Shown here one piece after another: positions 7,417 to 14,941 of a stretch of DNA of 64,000 nucleotides; position 1 is the stretch's first letter, and every line of letters starts with the position of its first letter. This DNA comes from Chitinophagales bacterium (GTDB lineage: Bacteria; Bacteroidota; Bacteroidia; Chitinophagales; Chitinophagaceae): contig JAATFP010000068.1 in NCBI GenBank assembly GCA_015655125.1, positions 1 to 64,000 of the forward strand, given 5' to 3'. The position numbers and the translations under genes were made by a program. Below the pieces are notes generated by a model. The model made no database searches. It saw only the letters and a list, made by a program, of their open reading frames with translations, and was not told the DNA's origin.

Positions 7417-9261
7417 CTACCGCCCGAACATCTTGTCCAACTCTTCCTTCTTAAAGGTCATGTAAGTAGGCTTGCCATTCGGCGTGCTGTTCGGGGTGTT
7501 GCAGGCGAAGAGATCGTTGAGCAAACCGCTCATTTCTTTCTGTGAAAGCGTTGTTCCCGATTTGATAGATTGTTGCAGTGCAAGTGATCGAAATAATTTT
7601 TCACGCTTGCTGAATTTAAGGTCGCTGCTGAAATGCTTGTATTGTTCCAGCATTTTTTCTATGGCATTTTTTTCATTGCCCTGCGAAACGTCGGCGGGCG
7701 TTCCGGAAACAACAAAACTATTGTTGCCAAAAGGTTCCAGTATAAAACCGAGTTGCTGCAGATCGGGGAGAAGTTCGTGTAGTAAAACTGAATCTGTTGC
7801 GGTAAGATCGATCGATACGGGAAACAAACTTTGTTGCGCGGCGATTGCTTTGCCATCCACGGCATGCAAAAATCTTTCGTACAAAATGCGTTCATGGGCA
7901 TTTTGCTGGTTTACTAATAAGTAGCCATTATCATTTTGCACGATAATATAGGCGCTATGTAATTGAAATACATTTTCCGATATGAACTGCGCGTGCAAAA
8001 CAGGCGCATGCAAAGTTGCAGACGAATCATCCGTTTCGAGTCCGGCAGTGAGTGGTTTGAAGTGCGTTTGCGCAGCAGGCTTTTCATAAAAGTCTTTCCA
8101 GTGACCGAGTTCACTTTTATTTTCGATGAAATGCGCCTGGTTGCTTTTGGTAAATGTATTGAACAGGGAAGAGGAGGAAGCGGACGATTTCTTGTCTTCC
8201 GTGAACGGCTTGCTGACCGCGTCCAGATGTTGAATCGATCCGTCAAGGTCAAAATCGAGCGTGGGTGTGATGCTGAACTGCGCCAATGCATGTTTTACCG
8301 CGCTTTCAACAAATGCATATACGATGCGTTCGTCTTCAAATTTTATTTCCTGCTTGGTTGGATGAACATTGATGTCGATCTGCGCAGGATCAAGATTGAT
8401 AAACAATGCATACATCGGGTAACTATCCTTACCGATCATTTCATCGAAGGCCTTCATCACCGCATGATTGAGGTAAGCGCTTTTAATAAAACGATTGTTG
8501 ACAAAAAAGTACTGGTCACCGCGTGTTTTTTTGGAGGTTTCAGGCTTGCCTACAAAACCTGTGATATCAAGATAGTCCGTTTGTTCATGCACACTTACGA
8601 GTTTCGCGTTATAAGTGTTGCCAAGTATCTGAACGATGCGTTGTTTTAGTGATCCGCGTTCGAGATGAAAAACCTGTTGCCCGTTGGACGAAAGTGAAAA
8701 GAATATTTCCGGAAAACTCATTGCTACGCGAATGAACTCATCTACGATATGCCGCAGCTCCGACGGATTACTTTTTAAAAAATTACGGCGCGCCGGCACA
8801 TTGAAGAAAAGATTCTTCATGGCAATGCTGGTACCGGTTTCCATCGCGACGGGCTGCTGATTTTTTACTGTACTGTTTTCGATTTCGATGCAGATGCCTG
8901 CCTCATCTTCGGCACGTTTGGTGCGGAGTTCTACCTGAGCCACAGCTGCGATACTGGCCAAAGCCTCACCGCGGAAGCCCATTGTTTTAATGCTGAAGAG
9001 GTCGTCGATGTTCCGGATCTTGCTGGTTGCATGCCGCTCAAAGGCCATACGGGCATCGGTTTCACTCATCCCTTTGCCGTTGTCTATCACCTGTATAAGT
9101 TGTTTGCCGGCATCGTTTATCAGCAATTTAATTTCTGTCGCGCCGGCATCCACTGCATTTTCCAGTAGCTCCTTTACGGCGCTGGCCGGTCGCTGGATCA
9201 CTTCTCCGGCGGCAATCTGGTTGGCAATGTTATCAGGTAATAATTGAATGATATCAGGCAA
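7417..9261 (-). CDS. mutL: DNA mismatch repair protein MutL
   Basis: This is the mismatch-repair coordinator of the GHKL ATPase family. N-terminal ATP-binding motifs are intact: ELLENAVDAGA, DNGKGM and TMGFRGEALASI. The reading frame is open to 9390, but the extra 43 residues do not resemble MutL. The family start (PDIIQLLPDNIANQIAAGEV) follows a TTG at 9261 with GGAG five bases upstream, so TTG is taken as the start, giving 614 residues. In the C-terminal domain the nuclease motif DQHA-x2-E reads NQQNAHE and the CPHGRP motif reads TPNGKP, so latent endonuclease activity is doubtful. Confidence 0.93.
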   Translation of the reverse strand: MPDIIQLLPDNIANQIAAGEVIQRPASAVKELLENAVDAGATEIKLLINDAGKQLIQVIDNGKGMSETDARMAFERHATSKIRNIDDLFSIKTMGFRGEALASIAAVAQVELRTKRAEDEAGICIEIENSTVKNQQPVAMETGTSIAMKNLFFNVPARRNFLKSNPSELRHIVDEFIRVAMSFPEIFFSLSSNGQQVFHLERGSLKQRIVQILGNTYNAKLVSVHEQTDYLDITGFVGKPETSKKTRGDQYFFVNNRFIKSAYLNHAVMKAFDEMIGKDSYPMYALFINLDPAQIDINVHPTKQEIKFEDERIVYAFVESAVKHALAQFSITPTLDFDLDGSIQHLDAVSKPFTEDKKSSASSSSLFNTFTKSNQAHFIENKSELGHWKDFYEKPAAQTHFKPLTAGLETDDSSATLHAPVLHAQFISENVFQLHSAYIIVQNDNGYLLVNQQNAHERILYERFLHAVDGKAIAAQQSLFPVSIDLTATDSVLLHELLPDLQQLGFILEPFGNNSFVVSGTPADVSQGNEKNAIEKMLEQYKHFSSDLKFSKREKLFRSLALQQSIKSGTTLSQKEMSGLLNDLFACNTPNSTPNGKPTYMTFKKEELDKMFGR

Positions 9262-9435
9262 AATGGCTCCTTTATTGTAAACGTCAAATTTCGTGAAAAT
9301 TTGCGGATTTTCGGCCGGGAAGACGGGAAGGCAGGAATAAAAATATTTACTGCTTCTTCGCATCTGTCGGGCAATCTTCGCAACAGGCAATCGCCGAAGG
9401 CGAAAGTATTACCGCCTTACCGGCAAATAAAGAAA

Positions 9436-10341
9436 TCAGGTGGTGAGCGATTTGAAAACCGCTTCAAGGCTGTTCGATTGTGTTTGCAGCGAAACGATAT
9501 TTAAATTCTGATCAATGCTGAGTTGCAGCAATTGTTTTTTTACAGATTCCGCGTTGGTGCATTGAAGAGTGAAAAGCGTTTCCCGAAGTCTGGTAACTGA
9601 TAAAACATCGTTCAGTTTTTTTATCAAGCCGATGTTCACGTCTTCTTTAAATTCTACCGAAACGCTTTGCTGGCTGTCGGTTGCTTTTTGAAGATTTGTC
9701 AGCCTGTCATCGGCAACAATATTTCCTTTGTTGATAATGATCACGCGGTCGCAGATCGCTTCCACTTCCTGCATGATGTGCGAAGAAAATAAGATGGTTT
9801 TCTCTGCCGCTAGCGATTTAATCACGTTTCTTATTTCTACGATCTGGTTCGGATCCAGTCCGCTCGTCGGCTCATCCAGTATCAGCACTTCCGGATCATG
9901 TACCAGTGCGGCTGCCAGGCCCACACGTTGTTTGTAACCTTTACTCAGCTGACCGATTTTTTTGTGTGCCTCCGGCGAAAGTCCAACAGTCCGGATCACT
10001 TTTTCTATCACCGGTTTTGCATCTTTTATCTGGTGTACGTTGGCGATGAATTGCAGATATTCCCGCACATACATGTCCATGTACAACGGATTTGCTTCCG
10101 GTAAATAGCCGATCTTCTTCTTTGAATCAAGATTATTTTCGCTCACGGTCAATCCGCACACATCGATCTTTCCGGCATCGGCAGCAAGATAACCCGTGAT
10201 CATTTTCATGGTGGTACTCTTACCCGCGCCGTTTGGTCCGAGAAAACCAACGATCTCACCTTTATTCACCTGGAAAGAAATGGCGTTGACGGCTTTTTGG
10301 GTGCCGTATTTTTTGGAAAGATTGGTAATAGAAATTGACAT
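9436..10341 (-). CDS. gldA: ABC transporter ATP-binding protein, GldA-like
   Basis: The 301-residue ABC ATPase closely follows the gliding-motility subunit GldA, which works with the GldFG membrane complex. Walker A is GPNGAGKST (about residues 34-42), the signature is LSKGYKQRVGLA and Walker B is VLILDEP. The C-terminal extension of about 80 residues is usual for the family. gldFG are not in this window. The start lies only nine bases after the stop of the higA antitoxin on the same strand, so it may be transcribed from the higBA promoter. Confidence 0.85.
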   Translation of the reverse strand: MSISITNLSKKYGTQKAVNAISFQVNKGEIVGFLGPNGAGKSTTMKMITGYLAADAGKIDVCGLTVSENNLDSKKKIGYLPEANPLYMDMYVREYLQFIANVHQIKDAKPVIEKVIRTVGLSPEAHKKIGQLSKGYKQRVGLAAALVHDPEVLILDEPTSGLDPNQIVEIRNVIKSLAAEKTILFSSHIMQEVEAICDRVIIINKGNIVADDRLTNLQKATDSQQSVSVEFKEDVNIGLIKKLNDVLSVTRLRETLFTLQCTNAESVKKQLLQLSIDQNLNIVSLQTQSNSLEAVFKSLTT

Positions 10342-10350
10342 GAAAATTAA

Positions 10351-10725
10351 TTAAGTAAGTTGATATTCCTTGGTAAGAGAGTCTGAAGGAATATTTAGCA
10401 TTTTGCTGAATATCCGAATCATTGTTAAAGAGAGCGGTTTTTTATAGTTCAAGACCTTGCTGACAGTTCCTTTGTCGCCATATTCGTTAGCTAAATCGAT
10501 CGGTTTATAACCAAAATCCTCCATTCTTATTTTAATTAATTCGATGGGGTCAAGTTCCGGTAAGTCCCAAAGTTTTTTTTCGTATTCACTAATAAGAAAA
10601 GCCAGTAAAAGCTTTTCCTTGTGTTCGGAAGTACCTTTTACTGCTTCTCTTACTTGTTCCAATCTTGTTGTTGCTTTTTGATAGTCTTTTTCGTTTTCAA
10701 TCAAAAACCATTGATTATTTTTCAT
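10351..10725 (-). CDS. higA: HigA-type antitoxin (helix-turn-helix)
   Basis: The 124-residue protein is the second gene of a higBA pair, with the toxin first. This is the reverse of the common antitoxin-first order but normal for HigBA. The C-terminal half holds an Xre-like helix-turn-helix (from DLANEYGDKGTVSKVLNYKKPLSLTMIRIF) that would bind the operon promoter. The N-terminal half is acidic and helical. It neutralises the adjacent HigB and autoregulates, by family analogy. The gap to the toxin is 49 bases. Confidence 0.85.
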   Translation of the reverse strand: MKNNQWFLIENEKDYQKATTRLEQVREAVKGTSEHKEKLLLAFLISEYEKKLWDLPELDPIELIKIRMEDFGYKPIDLANEYGDKGTVSKVLNYKKPLSLTMIRIFSKMLNIPSDSLTKEYQLT

Positions 10726-10774
10726 TTTTTAAAGTAGTTGATAAATGATCTTAATTTATCAAAATTTGTAAAGA

Positions 10775-11068
10775 TTATATTGTTTCCGGATTTATCATAT
10801 CATACTCATTATGTGTTCCGATAAATCTGATATATACAAGGTTGTCATTATAATCAATTAGAGCAATTAACCTATATGTGTTATGTAAAATTTCAAATCC
10901 AGCTCTATTATTTTTTATCATTTTTGCTTTTGGAAATGCATTTAAAACGTCTTGTTTATTTTTCCAATTAGCATTTTCGACAACTGTTTTCCATGCAGAT
11001 AGGCTTTTTCTTGAATCTGCGTGTTGGGGGCTAAAATTACGCAGCTTCTCTAAGTATACTACTTGCAT
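10775..11068 (-). CDS. higB: HigB-family mRNA interferase toxin
   Basis: The 97-residue basic protein matches the HigB toxin family (RelE fold). Visible family blocks are the tryptophans in SAWKTVVENANWKNKQDVLNAFP, then NTYRLIALIDY, and the C-terminal VYIRFIGTHNEYD. RelE-fold HigB toxins cleave mRNA on the ribosome. It is the first gene of the operon, with an exact -7 box upstream at 11144-11151. It looks full length and undamaged. Confidence 0.9.
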   Translation of the reverse strand: MQVVYLEKLRNFSPQHADSRKSLSAWKTVVENANWKNKQDVLNAFPKAKMIKNNRAGFEILHNTYRLIALIDYNDNLVYIRFIGTHNEYDMINPETI

Positions 11069-11143
11069 ATATATTTGTTGAAAGATAATTAAGTAAAGGC
11101 TTCATAATTTTAAATATTCCATTATTCGCTGGCGTTTAGACTG

Positions 11144-11151
11144 CAAAGTTA
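11144..11151 (-). promoter_or_regulatory. -7 box of the higBA(-gldA) operon
   Basis: The minus strand reads TAACTTTG, an exact TAnnTTTG match, about 75 bases before higB. It lies directly after the ricT terminator, so the operon begins here. Confidence 0.55.
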
Positions 11152-11154
11152 AAT

Positions 11155-11183
11155 AAAAAAGTTGGCTAATTGCCAACTTTTTT
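11155..11183. terminator. Terminator of ricT
   Basis: AAAAAAGTTGGC pairs with GCCAACTTTTTT around a 5-base loop. It lies just downstream of the ricT stop on the minus strand and separates ricT from higBA. Confidence 0.85.
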
Positions 11184-11208
11184 ATTTAACTTTTGAAAAT
11201 TAATTTTA

Positions 11209-12630
11209 TTATTCCCCGCCTTCTTTCGGCTTCTGCGGCCCACGATTCTCTGGTGGTCTGGGCGGTCGTTGCTGTTGCGGTGGACGCTGCTGCTGCGCAC
11301 CACGATTTTGTGGCGGTCGCTGCTGACCTTGTCCCTGCTGCTTTTGCTGTGGCGAACGTTGTTGTTGTCCCTGGCCTTGCTGCTTTGGTGGACGTTGATT
11401 ATTACCGCCACCTTCCTGCGGCGGGCGCTGCTGGCCACCACGGTTTTGTGGCGGACGTTGCGGCCCCTGACCTTGCGGCCCGCGTTGTTGATTTTGCTGT
11501 TGGCTGCGTTCTTTATCGCGTCGTTTGCGCGTCGTTTTTTCAAGGCTCCGCAGACTGATCTGGCCAACGATGTCTGCATATTCCGGTTCAATCTCTTTAG
11601 GCTTGCCGGTGATCACTTCCGCAGTTTCCAGTTCTTCCGGGCGAATGCCTTCACGGTTCTGCAATTTTATTTTCTTTACCGTTTCCAGCGAAAGCGGGTA
11701 TTGCTTGTTGCTTTCCGCCATGGTATACCACATCAGGTTGCGGAAAATATCCTTTTTCACCAAAAACGCACGTCCTTTTGCTGTTTCCAGCATATCGGCA
11801 TCGTTTGGAAAAAATTGCAATGCGTCCATATACGTGTCCAGCTCATAGTTGAGGCAACATTTGAGCCTGCCGCACTGGCCGCTTAATTTCGTTTGATTGA
11901 TGCTGAGGTTTTGATAACGGGCAGCATTCGTGTTCACACTTTTAAAATCGGTGAGCCACGTACTGCAGCACAATTCACGGCCACAACTTCCGATGCCGCC
12001 TACTTTGCCGGCTTCCTGCCGCGCACCGATCTGGCGCATTTCCACTTTCACTTTAAATTCGGAGGCATATTGTTTAATGAGTTCGCGAAAATCCACGCGA
12101 TCATCGGCGATGTAGAAGAAAGTCGCCTTACGGCCATCCGCCTGCACTTCCACTTCGGCCATTTTAAGCTCGAGCTTTAGTACCCTCGCCATAGCGCGAC
12201 TGCGGATCAGTACCTGCGCTTCGCGGGCCTTGTTTTCTGCCATCTTCGCCAGGTCGGCATCGCTGGCGCGACGCAATACTTTTTTTATGTCGGGATTGAA
12301 TTCGTCGATCTTATGTTTTTTTAATTGCAAACGTACCAACTCGCCGGTAAGGTTCACCATGCCCACGTCAAAACCGTTAACACCTTCAACGGCTACCATT
12401 TCGCCTTTTTCAAAATAATGCAAAGTGGTATTTTTGAAATAATCCTTGCGGCTACCGTTGTTGAAGCTTACTTCCACTACGCGGCAACTGCTTTCAGGAT
12501 CGCTGAAAGGGAGATTTGCGAGCCAATCGTGTACATTCATTCTGTTGCAACTGCCGCTTGCACAACTTCCTTTACTCTGGCAGCCACCCGGCGCTCCATC
12601 TTTGCCGGTGCCACAACTTCCACATGCCAT
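11209..12630 (-). CDS. ricT: PSP1/RicT (YaaT) family protein with Cys-rich head and PQR-rich tail
   Basis: This is the Bacteroidota homologue of RicT/YaaT, which in Bacillus forms an iron-sulfur complex affecting RNA maturation. The PSP1 core spans roughly residues 45-310 and contains the conserved cysteines in GGIGSCGRELCCSTWL and LSGQCGRLKCCLNYE. The N-terminus adds a second cysteine cluster (residues 3-28). The last 100 or so residues are a low-complexity tail of Pro, Gln, Arg and Gly, probably disordered. It lies just downstream of holB on the same strand, an order also found in Bacillus. The length of 473 residues exceeds the family norm because of the tail. Confidence 0.88.
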   Translation of the reverse strand: MACGSCGTGKDGAPGGCQSKGSCASGSCNRMNVHDWLANLPFSDPESSCRVVEVSFNNGSRKDYFKNTTLHYFEKGEMVAVEGVNGFDVGMVNLTGELVRLQLKKHKIDEFNPDIKKVLRRASDADLAKMAENKAREAQVLIRSRAMARVLKLELKMAEVEVQADGRKATFFYIADDRVDFRELIKQYASEFKVKVEMRQIGARQEAGKVGGIGSCGRELCCSTWLTDFKSVNTNAARYQNLSINQTKLSGQCGRLKCCLNYELDTYMDALQFFPNDADMLETAKGRAFLVKKDIFRNLMWYTMAESNKQYPLSLETVKKIKLQNREGIRPEELETAEVITGKPKEIEPEYADIVGQISLRSLEKTTRKRRDKERSQQQNQQRGPQGQGPQRPPQNRGGQQRPPQEGGGNNQRPPKQQGQGQQQRSPQQKQQGQGQQRPPQNRGAQQQRPPQQQRPPRPPENRGPQKPKEGGE

Positions 12631-12771
12631 AATATGTTTATATTTTGTCCCGTTGCTGTCGGGAAAATTAGTAAAATCTTACGCCTCAGTTTTCACCGCA
12701 AGAACAATAAATGCAGTTTTCACAAAAAATGTTTCTGCGAAAACGCTCTTAACTCACGTTCTCTGCGGTTC

Positions 12772-14052
12772 TCATCCCATCAAAATTACTGATTTGTTGC
12801 TAATAATGTGATACAACTTAATGGTAAGTGCGTGAAAGAGCATTTTGGGGTTAGCGTTGCGCTCTATGTAGTAAGTGGCCTGATCGAGTTCTTCGATGAT
12901 GGCTTCCTGCTGTTCGATACTGCATAATTTATTGAAACGCAATGCAAAATCGATGTCGCTGCGGGCCTGTTCATTGCTCTGCGTTTCTTTCTGATGCGGC
13001 AGATTTTCCAGTCCGATAGCGCGGATGCGCACGGCCTGTTCCAATATATGAGTAAAATATTTAAGGAATTGCTTCTGTTTTTCCCGGCCGGTTTTGGCCA
13101 TTTCCTCTATCCATTTCACCTGGGCAACCGGCCCTGTCTTTACAATACTGTTGAGCCAGTCTCGAAGCAAAGTTTCCCAATCATCTTCTGCATGCTGTAG
13201 CTGCTGAAGTGCCTCGTGGTAATTTCCTTCTGAAATGGCTGCGATCTGTGCCGCCTTTTGTGCAGAAATACCTTCTTGCTCTTCCAGCGCCTGTTCAATC
13301 TCCGCATACTGAAGTTGCGGCACTTTCACCAGCTGCGTCCGTGAAAGGATCGTTGGCAATACGAGTGCGTCGTTTTCTGCTACCAATATAAATAAGGTAT
13401 TGGCGGGCGGCTCCTCAATGAGCTTGAGCAATTTATTGCCTTCTTTGCCCAACGCCTCCGGCATCCACATGATGAGGATCTTGTATTCAGATTCAAAACT
13501 TTTAAGGCTTAGTTTGCGGATGATGTCGTTGCATTCATGCACATTAATGTTTCCCTGCTTGTTTTCCGCCCCGGCAGATTGCAGCCAGTCATAACTATTT
13601 CCATAAGGATGTGCTGTAATAAATTCGCGCCATTCTACTATAAAATCAGTACATACCGATTTTTCGCCGGGCTTTTTTGGAAATATCGGGAAAGAAAAGT
13701 GAATATCAGGATGAACCAATTGCGTAGCTTTTTTGCAGGCAGCGCATTCTCCGCAGGAATCCGTGGGAGTTCCGAGTGGCGGATTAAGAGTTTCGGGTTG
13801 TGCTGCCGGTTCGGGGTCTCCAAATAGTGAAGGTTCTGCGGTTGTCGGTTGTCTATGGTCGGTCGTCGCCTTCGGCTTCTTCCCGCCGGTTTTTTCACAA
13901 ACAATGTATTGCGCAAATGCCTGCGCAAGCGACAAAGCGCCGCTGCCTTCTTTTCCCAAAAACAACAGGGCGTGACTAAGCCTGTTGTGAGAGATCATGT
14001 GAACGAGTTGTTCTTTTAGTTCGGACTGGCCGATGACGTTGGAGAAGCGCAT
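12772..14052 (-). CDS. holB: DNA polymerase III subunit delta' with linker insertion
   Basis: This is the clamp-loader delta' subunit. The AAA+ region begins with FSNVIGQSELKEQL, and the degenerate P-loop GKEGSGALS is expected for delta'. The zinc module uses Cys52, Cys100, Cys103 and Cys106, the sensor region contains LKLIEEPPANTLFIL, and the arginine-finger region reads LSRTQ. Residues about 60-97, between the first and second zinc cysteines, are a Pro/Thr/Glu-rich insertion encoded by 7-base-period repeats (13764-13870). The 426-residue length is larger than usual. A heptamer array also ends just before its ATG. Confidence 0.88.
   Translation of the reverse strand: MRFSNVIGQSELKEQLVHMISHNRLSHALLFLGKEGSGALSLAQAFAQYIVCEKTGGKKPKATTDHRQPTTAEPSLFGDPEPAAQPETLNPPLGTPTDSCGECAACKKATQLVHPDIHFSFPIFPKKPGEKSVCTDFIVEWREFITAHPYGNSYDWLQSAGAENKQGNINVHECNDIIRKLSLKSFESEYKILIMWMPEALGKEGNKLLKLIEEPPANTLFILVAENDALVLPTILSRTQLVKVPQLQYAEIEQALEEQEGISAQKAAQIAAISEGNYHEALQQLQHAEDDWETLLRDWLNSIVKTGPVAQVKWIEEMAKTGREKQKQFLKYFTHILEQAVRIRAIGLENLPHQKETQSNEQARSDIDFALRFNKLCSIEQQEAIIEELDQATYYIERNANPKMLFHALTIKLYHIISNKSVILMG
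13764..13870. repeat. Heptamer arrays inside holB
   Basis: Two adjoining stretches keep a 7-base phase on the plus strand. 13764-13805 has units TGGGAGT, TCCGAGT and TTCGGGT. 13834-13870 has CGGTTGT, CGGTTGT and CGGTCGT. They encode the non-conserved insertion between zinc-ligand cysteines of delta'. The phase can be followed across the gap between them. Confidence 0.6.
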
Positions 14053-14057
14053 TTTTT

Positions 14058-14208
14058 AGTGAATAGTGAATGGTCAATAGTGAAACCTTCAAAGAGCCTG
14101 CAAGATAGTCAATAGTGAAACCTTCATAGAATAAAAAAAATGGCAGGGATTAAAAATATTTTTAATCCCTGCCATAAAGAAAAATTTACGAAGATTTCAC
14201 TATTGACC
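14058..14208. repeat. Inverted heptamer repeat around the gpx terminator
   Basis: The left copies at 14058-14085 (AGTGAAT, AGTGAAT, GGTCAAT, AGTGAAA) and 14107-14120 (AGTCAAT, AGTGAAA) face an inverted copy at 14195-14208. A perfect palindromic terminator lies between them. On the minus strand the array runs to within about five bases of the holB start codon. Confidence 0.75.
14133..14175 (-). terminator. Terminator of gpx
   Basis: Positions 14140-14175 form a perfect 36-bp palindrome (half-site ATGGCAGGGATTAAAAAT). On the minus strand it is followed by a run of T. It lies behind the glutathione peroxidase gene. Confidence 0.85.
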
Positions 14209-14210
14209 CA

Positions 14211-14789
14211 CTACAGTTTACTCGTAATTTCCTCGCTCAACGGTGTCACCTTACTTTCAAAATACGCCACCAACTGTCCTTTTTCGTTGATTAGAAATTT
14301 ATTGAAGTTCCATTTTACTTCCGCATCCAACACACCGTTTTCAGATTTGTGCGTGAGCCATTTGTAGATGGCTGCCTGGTCGTCGCCTTTCACAGAAATT
14401 TTTGCGGCCATTGGAAATGTTACGCCATAATTTTTCTGACAAACTTCCTGAATTTCCAAAGCAGTGCCTGGTTCCTGGTTGGCAAAATTGTTTGCCGGAA
14501 AACCAACGATCACCAGTTTGTCTTTATATTTTTCATACAATGCTTCCAACTCTTTGTATTGTGGAGTAAAACCGCATTTGGACGCAGTGTTTACCACAAG
14601 AATCTTTTTCCCTTTAAAAGCAGAGAAGTCGATTGTTCCGCCGGTGAGGCCATCCACTTTAAACTGGTAAATGGTTGGACTTGCAGTGGTCGCTTTTACA
14701 GATGAAACTGTTTCAGTAGTGGAAGTTGCCGGAGTAAATGCCATAATGCTGCCGATCGTAAGAGCAGACAGCGCGATTAATTTTATCAT
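14211..14789 (-). CDS. Glutathione peroxidase family protein, exported
   Basis: This is a thiol peroxidase of the GPx family that reduces peroxides, probably with thioredoxin in this group. The active-site Cys72 sits in NTASKCGFTPQY, Gln105 in FPANNFANQEPG, and Trp160-Asn161 in WNFNKFLI, so the catalytic tetrad is complete. The N-terminal 20 residues form a signal peptide, followed by a Thr/Ser-rich linker to about residue 38, placing the enzyme in the periplasm. It is a monocistronic gene with its own terminator. Confidence 0.93.
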   Translation of the reverse strand: MIKLIALSALTIGSIMAFTPATSTTETVSSVKATTASPTIYQFKVDGLTGGTIDFSAFKGKKILVVNTASKCGFTPQYKELEALYEKYKDKLVIVGFPANNFANQEPGTALEIQEVCQKNYGVTFPMAAKISVKGDDQAAIYKWLTHKSENGVLDAEVKWNFNKFLINEKGQLVAYFESKVTPLSEEITSKL

Positions 14790-14821
14790 ATTATTAATTT
14801 TAGTATTTAGCGATTAATGGT

Positions 14822-14938
14822 AGTTCAGGCGTTTAGGGTTGGTTTGAAGGAAGCTATTTCAAGTAGTCTTTGAATTGTCATTGTTTAATCCTAAACGCCA
14901 AACCTCCAGACCAATCCTAACTACTAATTCCTAAACTC
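14822..14938. repeat. Inverted heptamer repeat upstream of gpx
   Basis: The right arm (14890-14938) reads as phased units such as CCTAAAC, GCCAAAC, TAATTCC and TAAACTC. The left arm (14822-14849) carries the inverted type with GCGTTTA and GGGTTGG. The pair fills the gap between the beta-helix gene and gpx. Confidence 0.65.
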
Positions 14939-14941
14939 TGA

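Noticed and set aside
11269-11886. Long open frame opposite the ricT tail
   Set aside because: It is the complement of a low-complexity Pro/Gln/Arg-coding stretch, which creates long open frames by composition.
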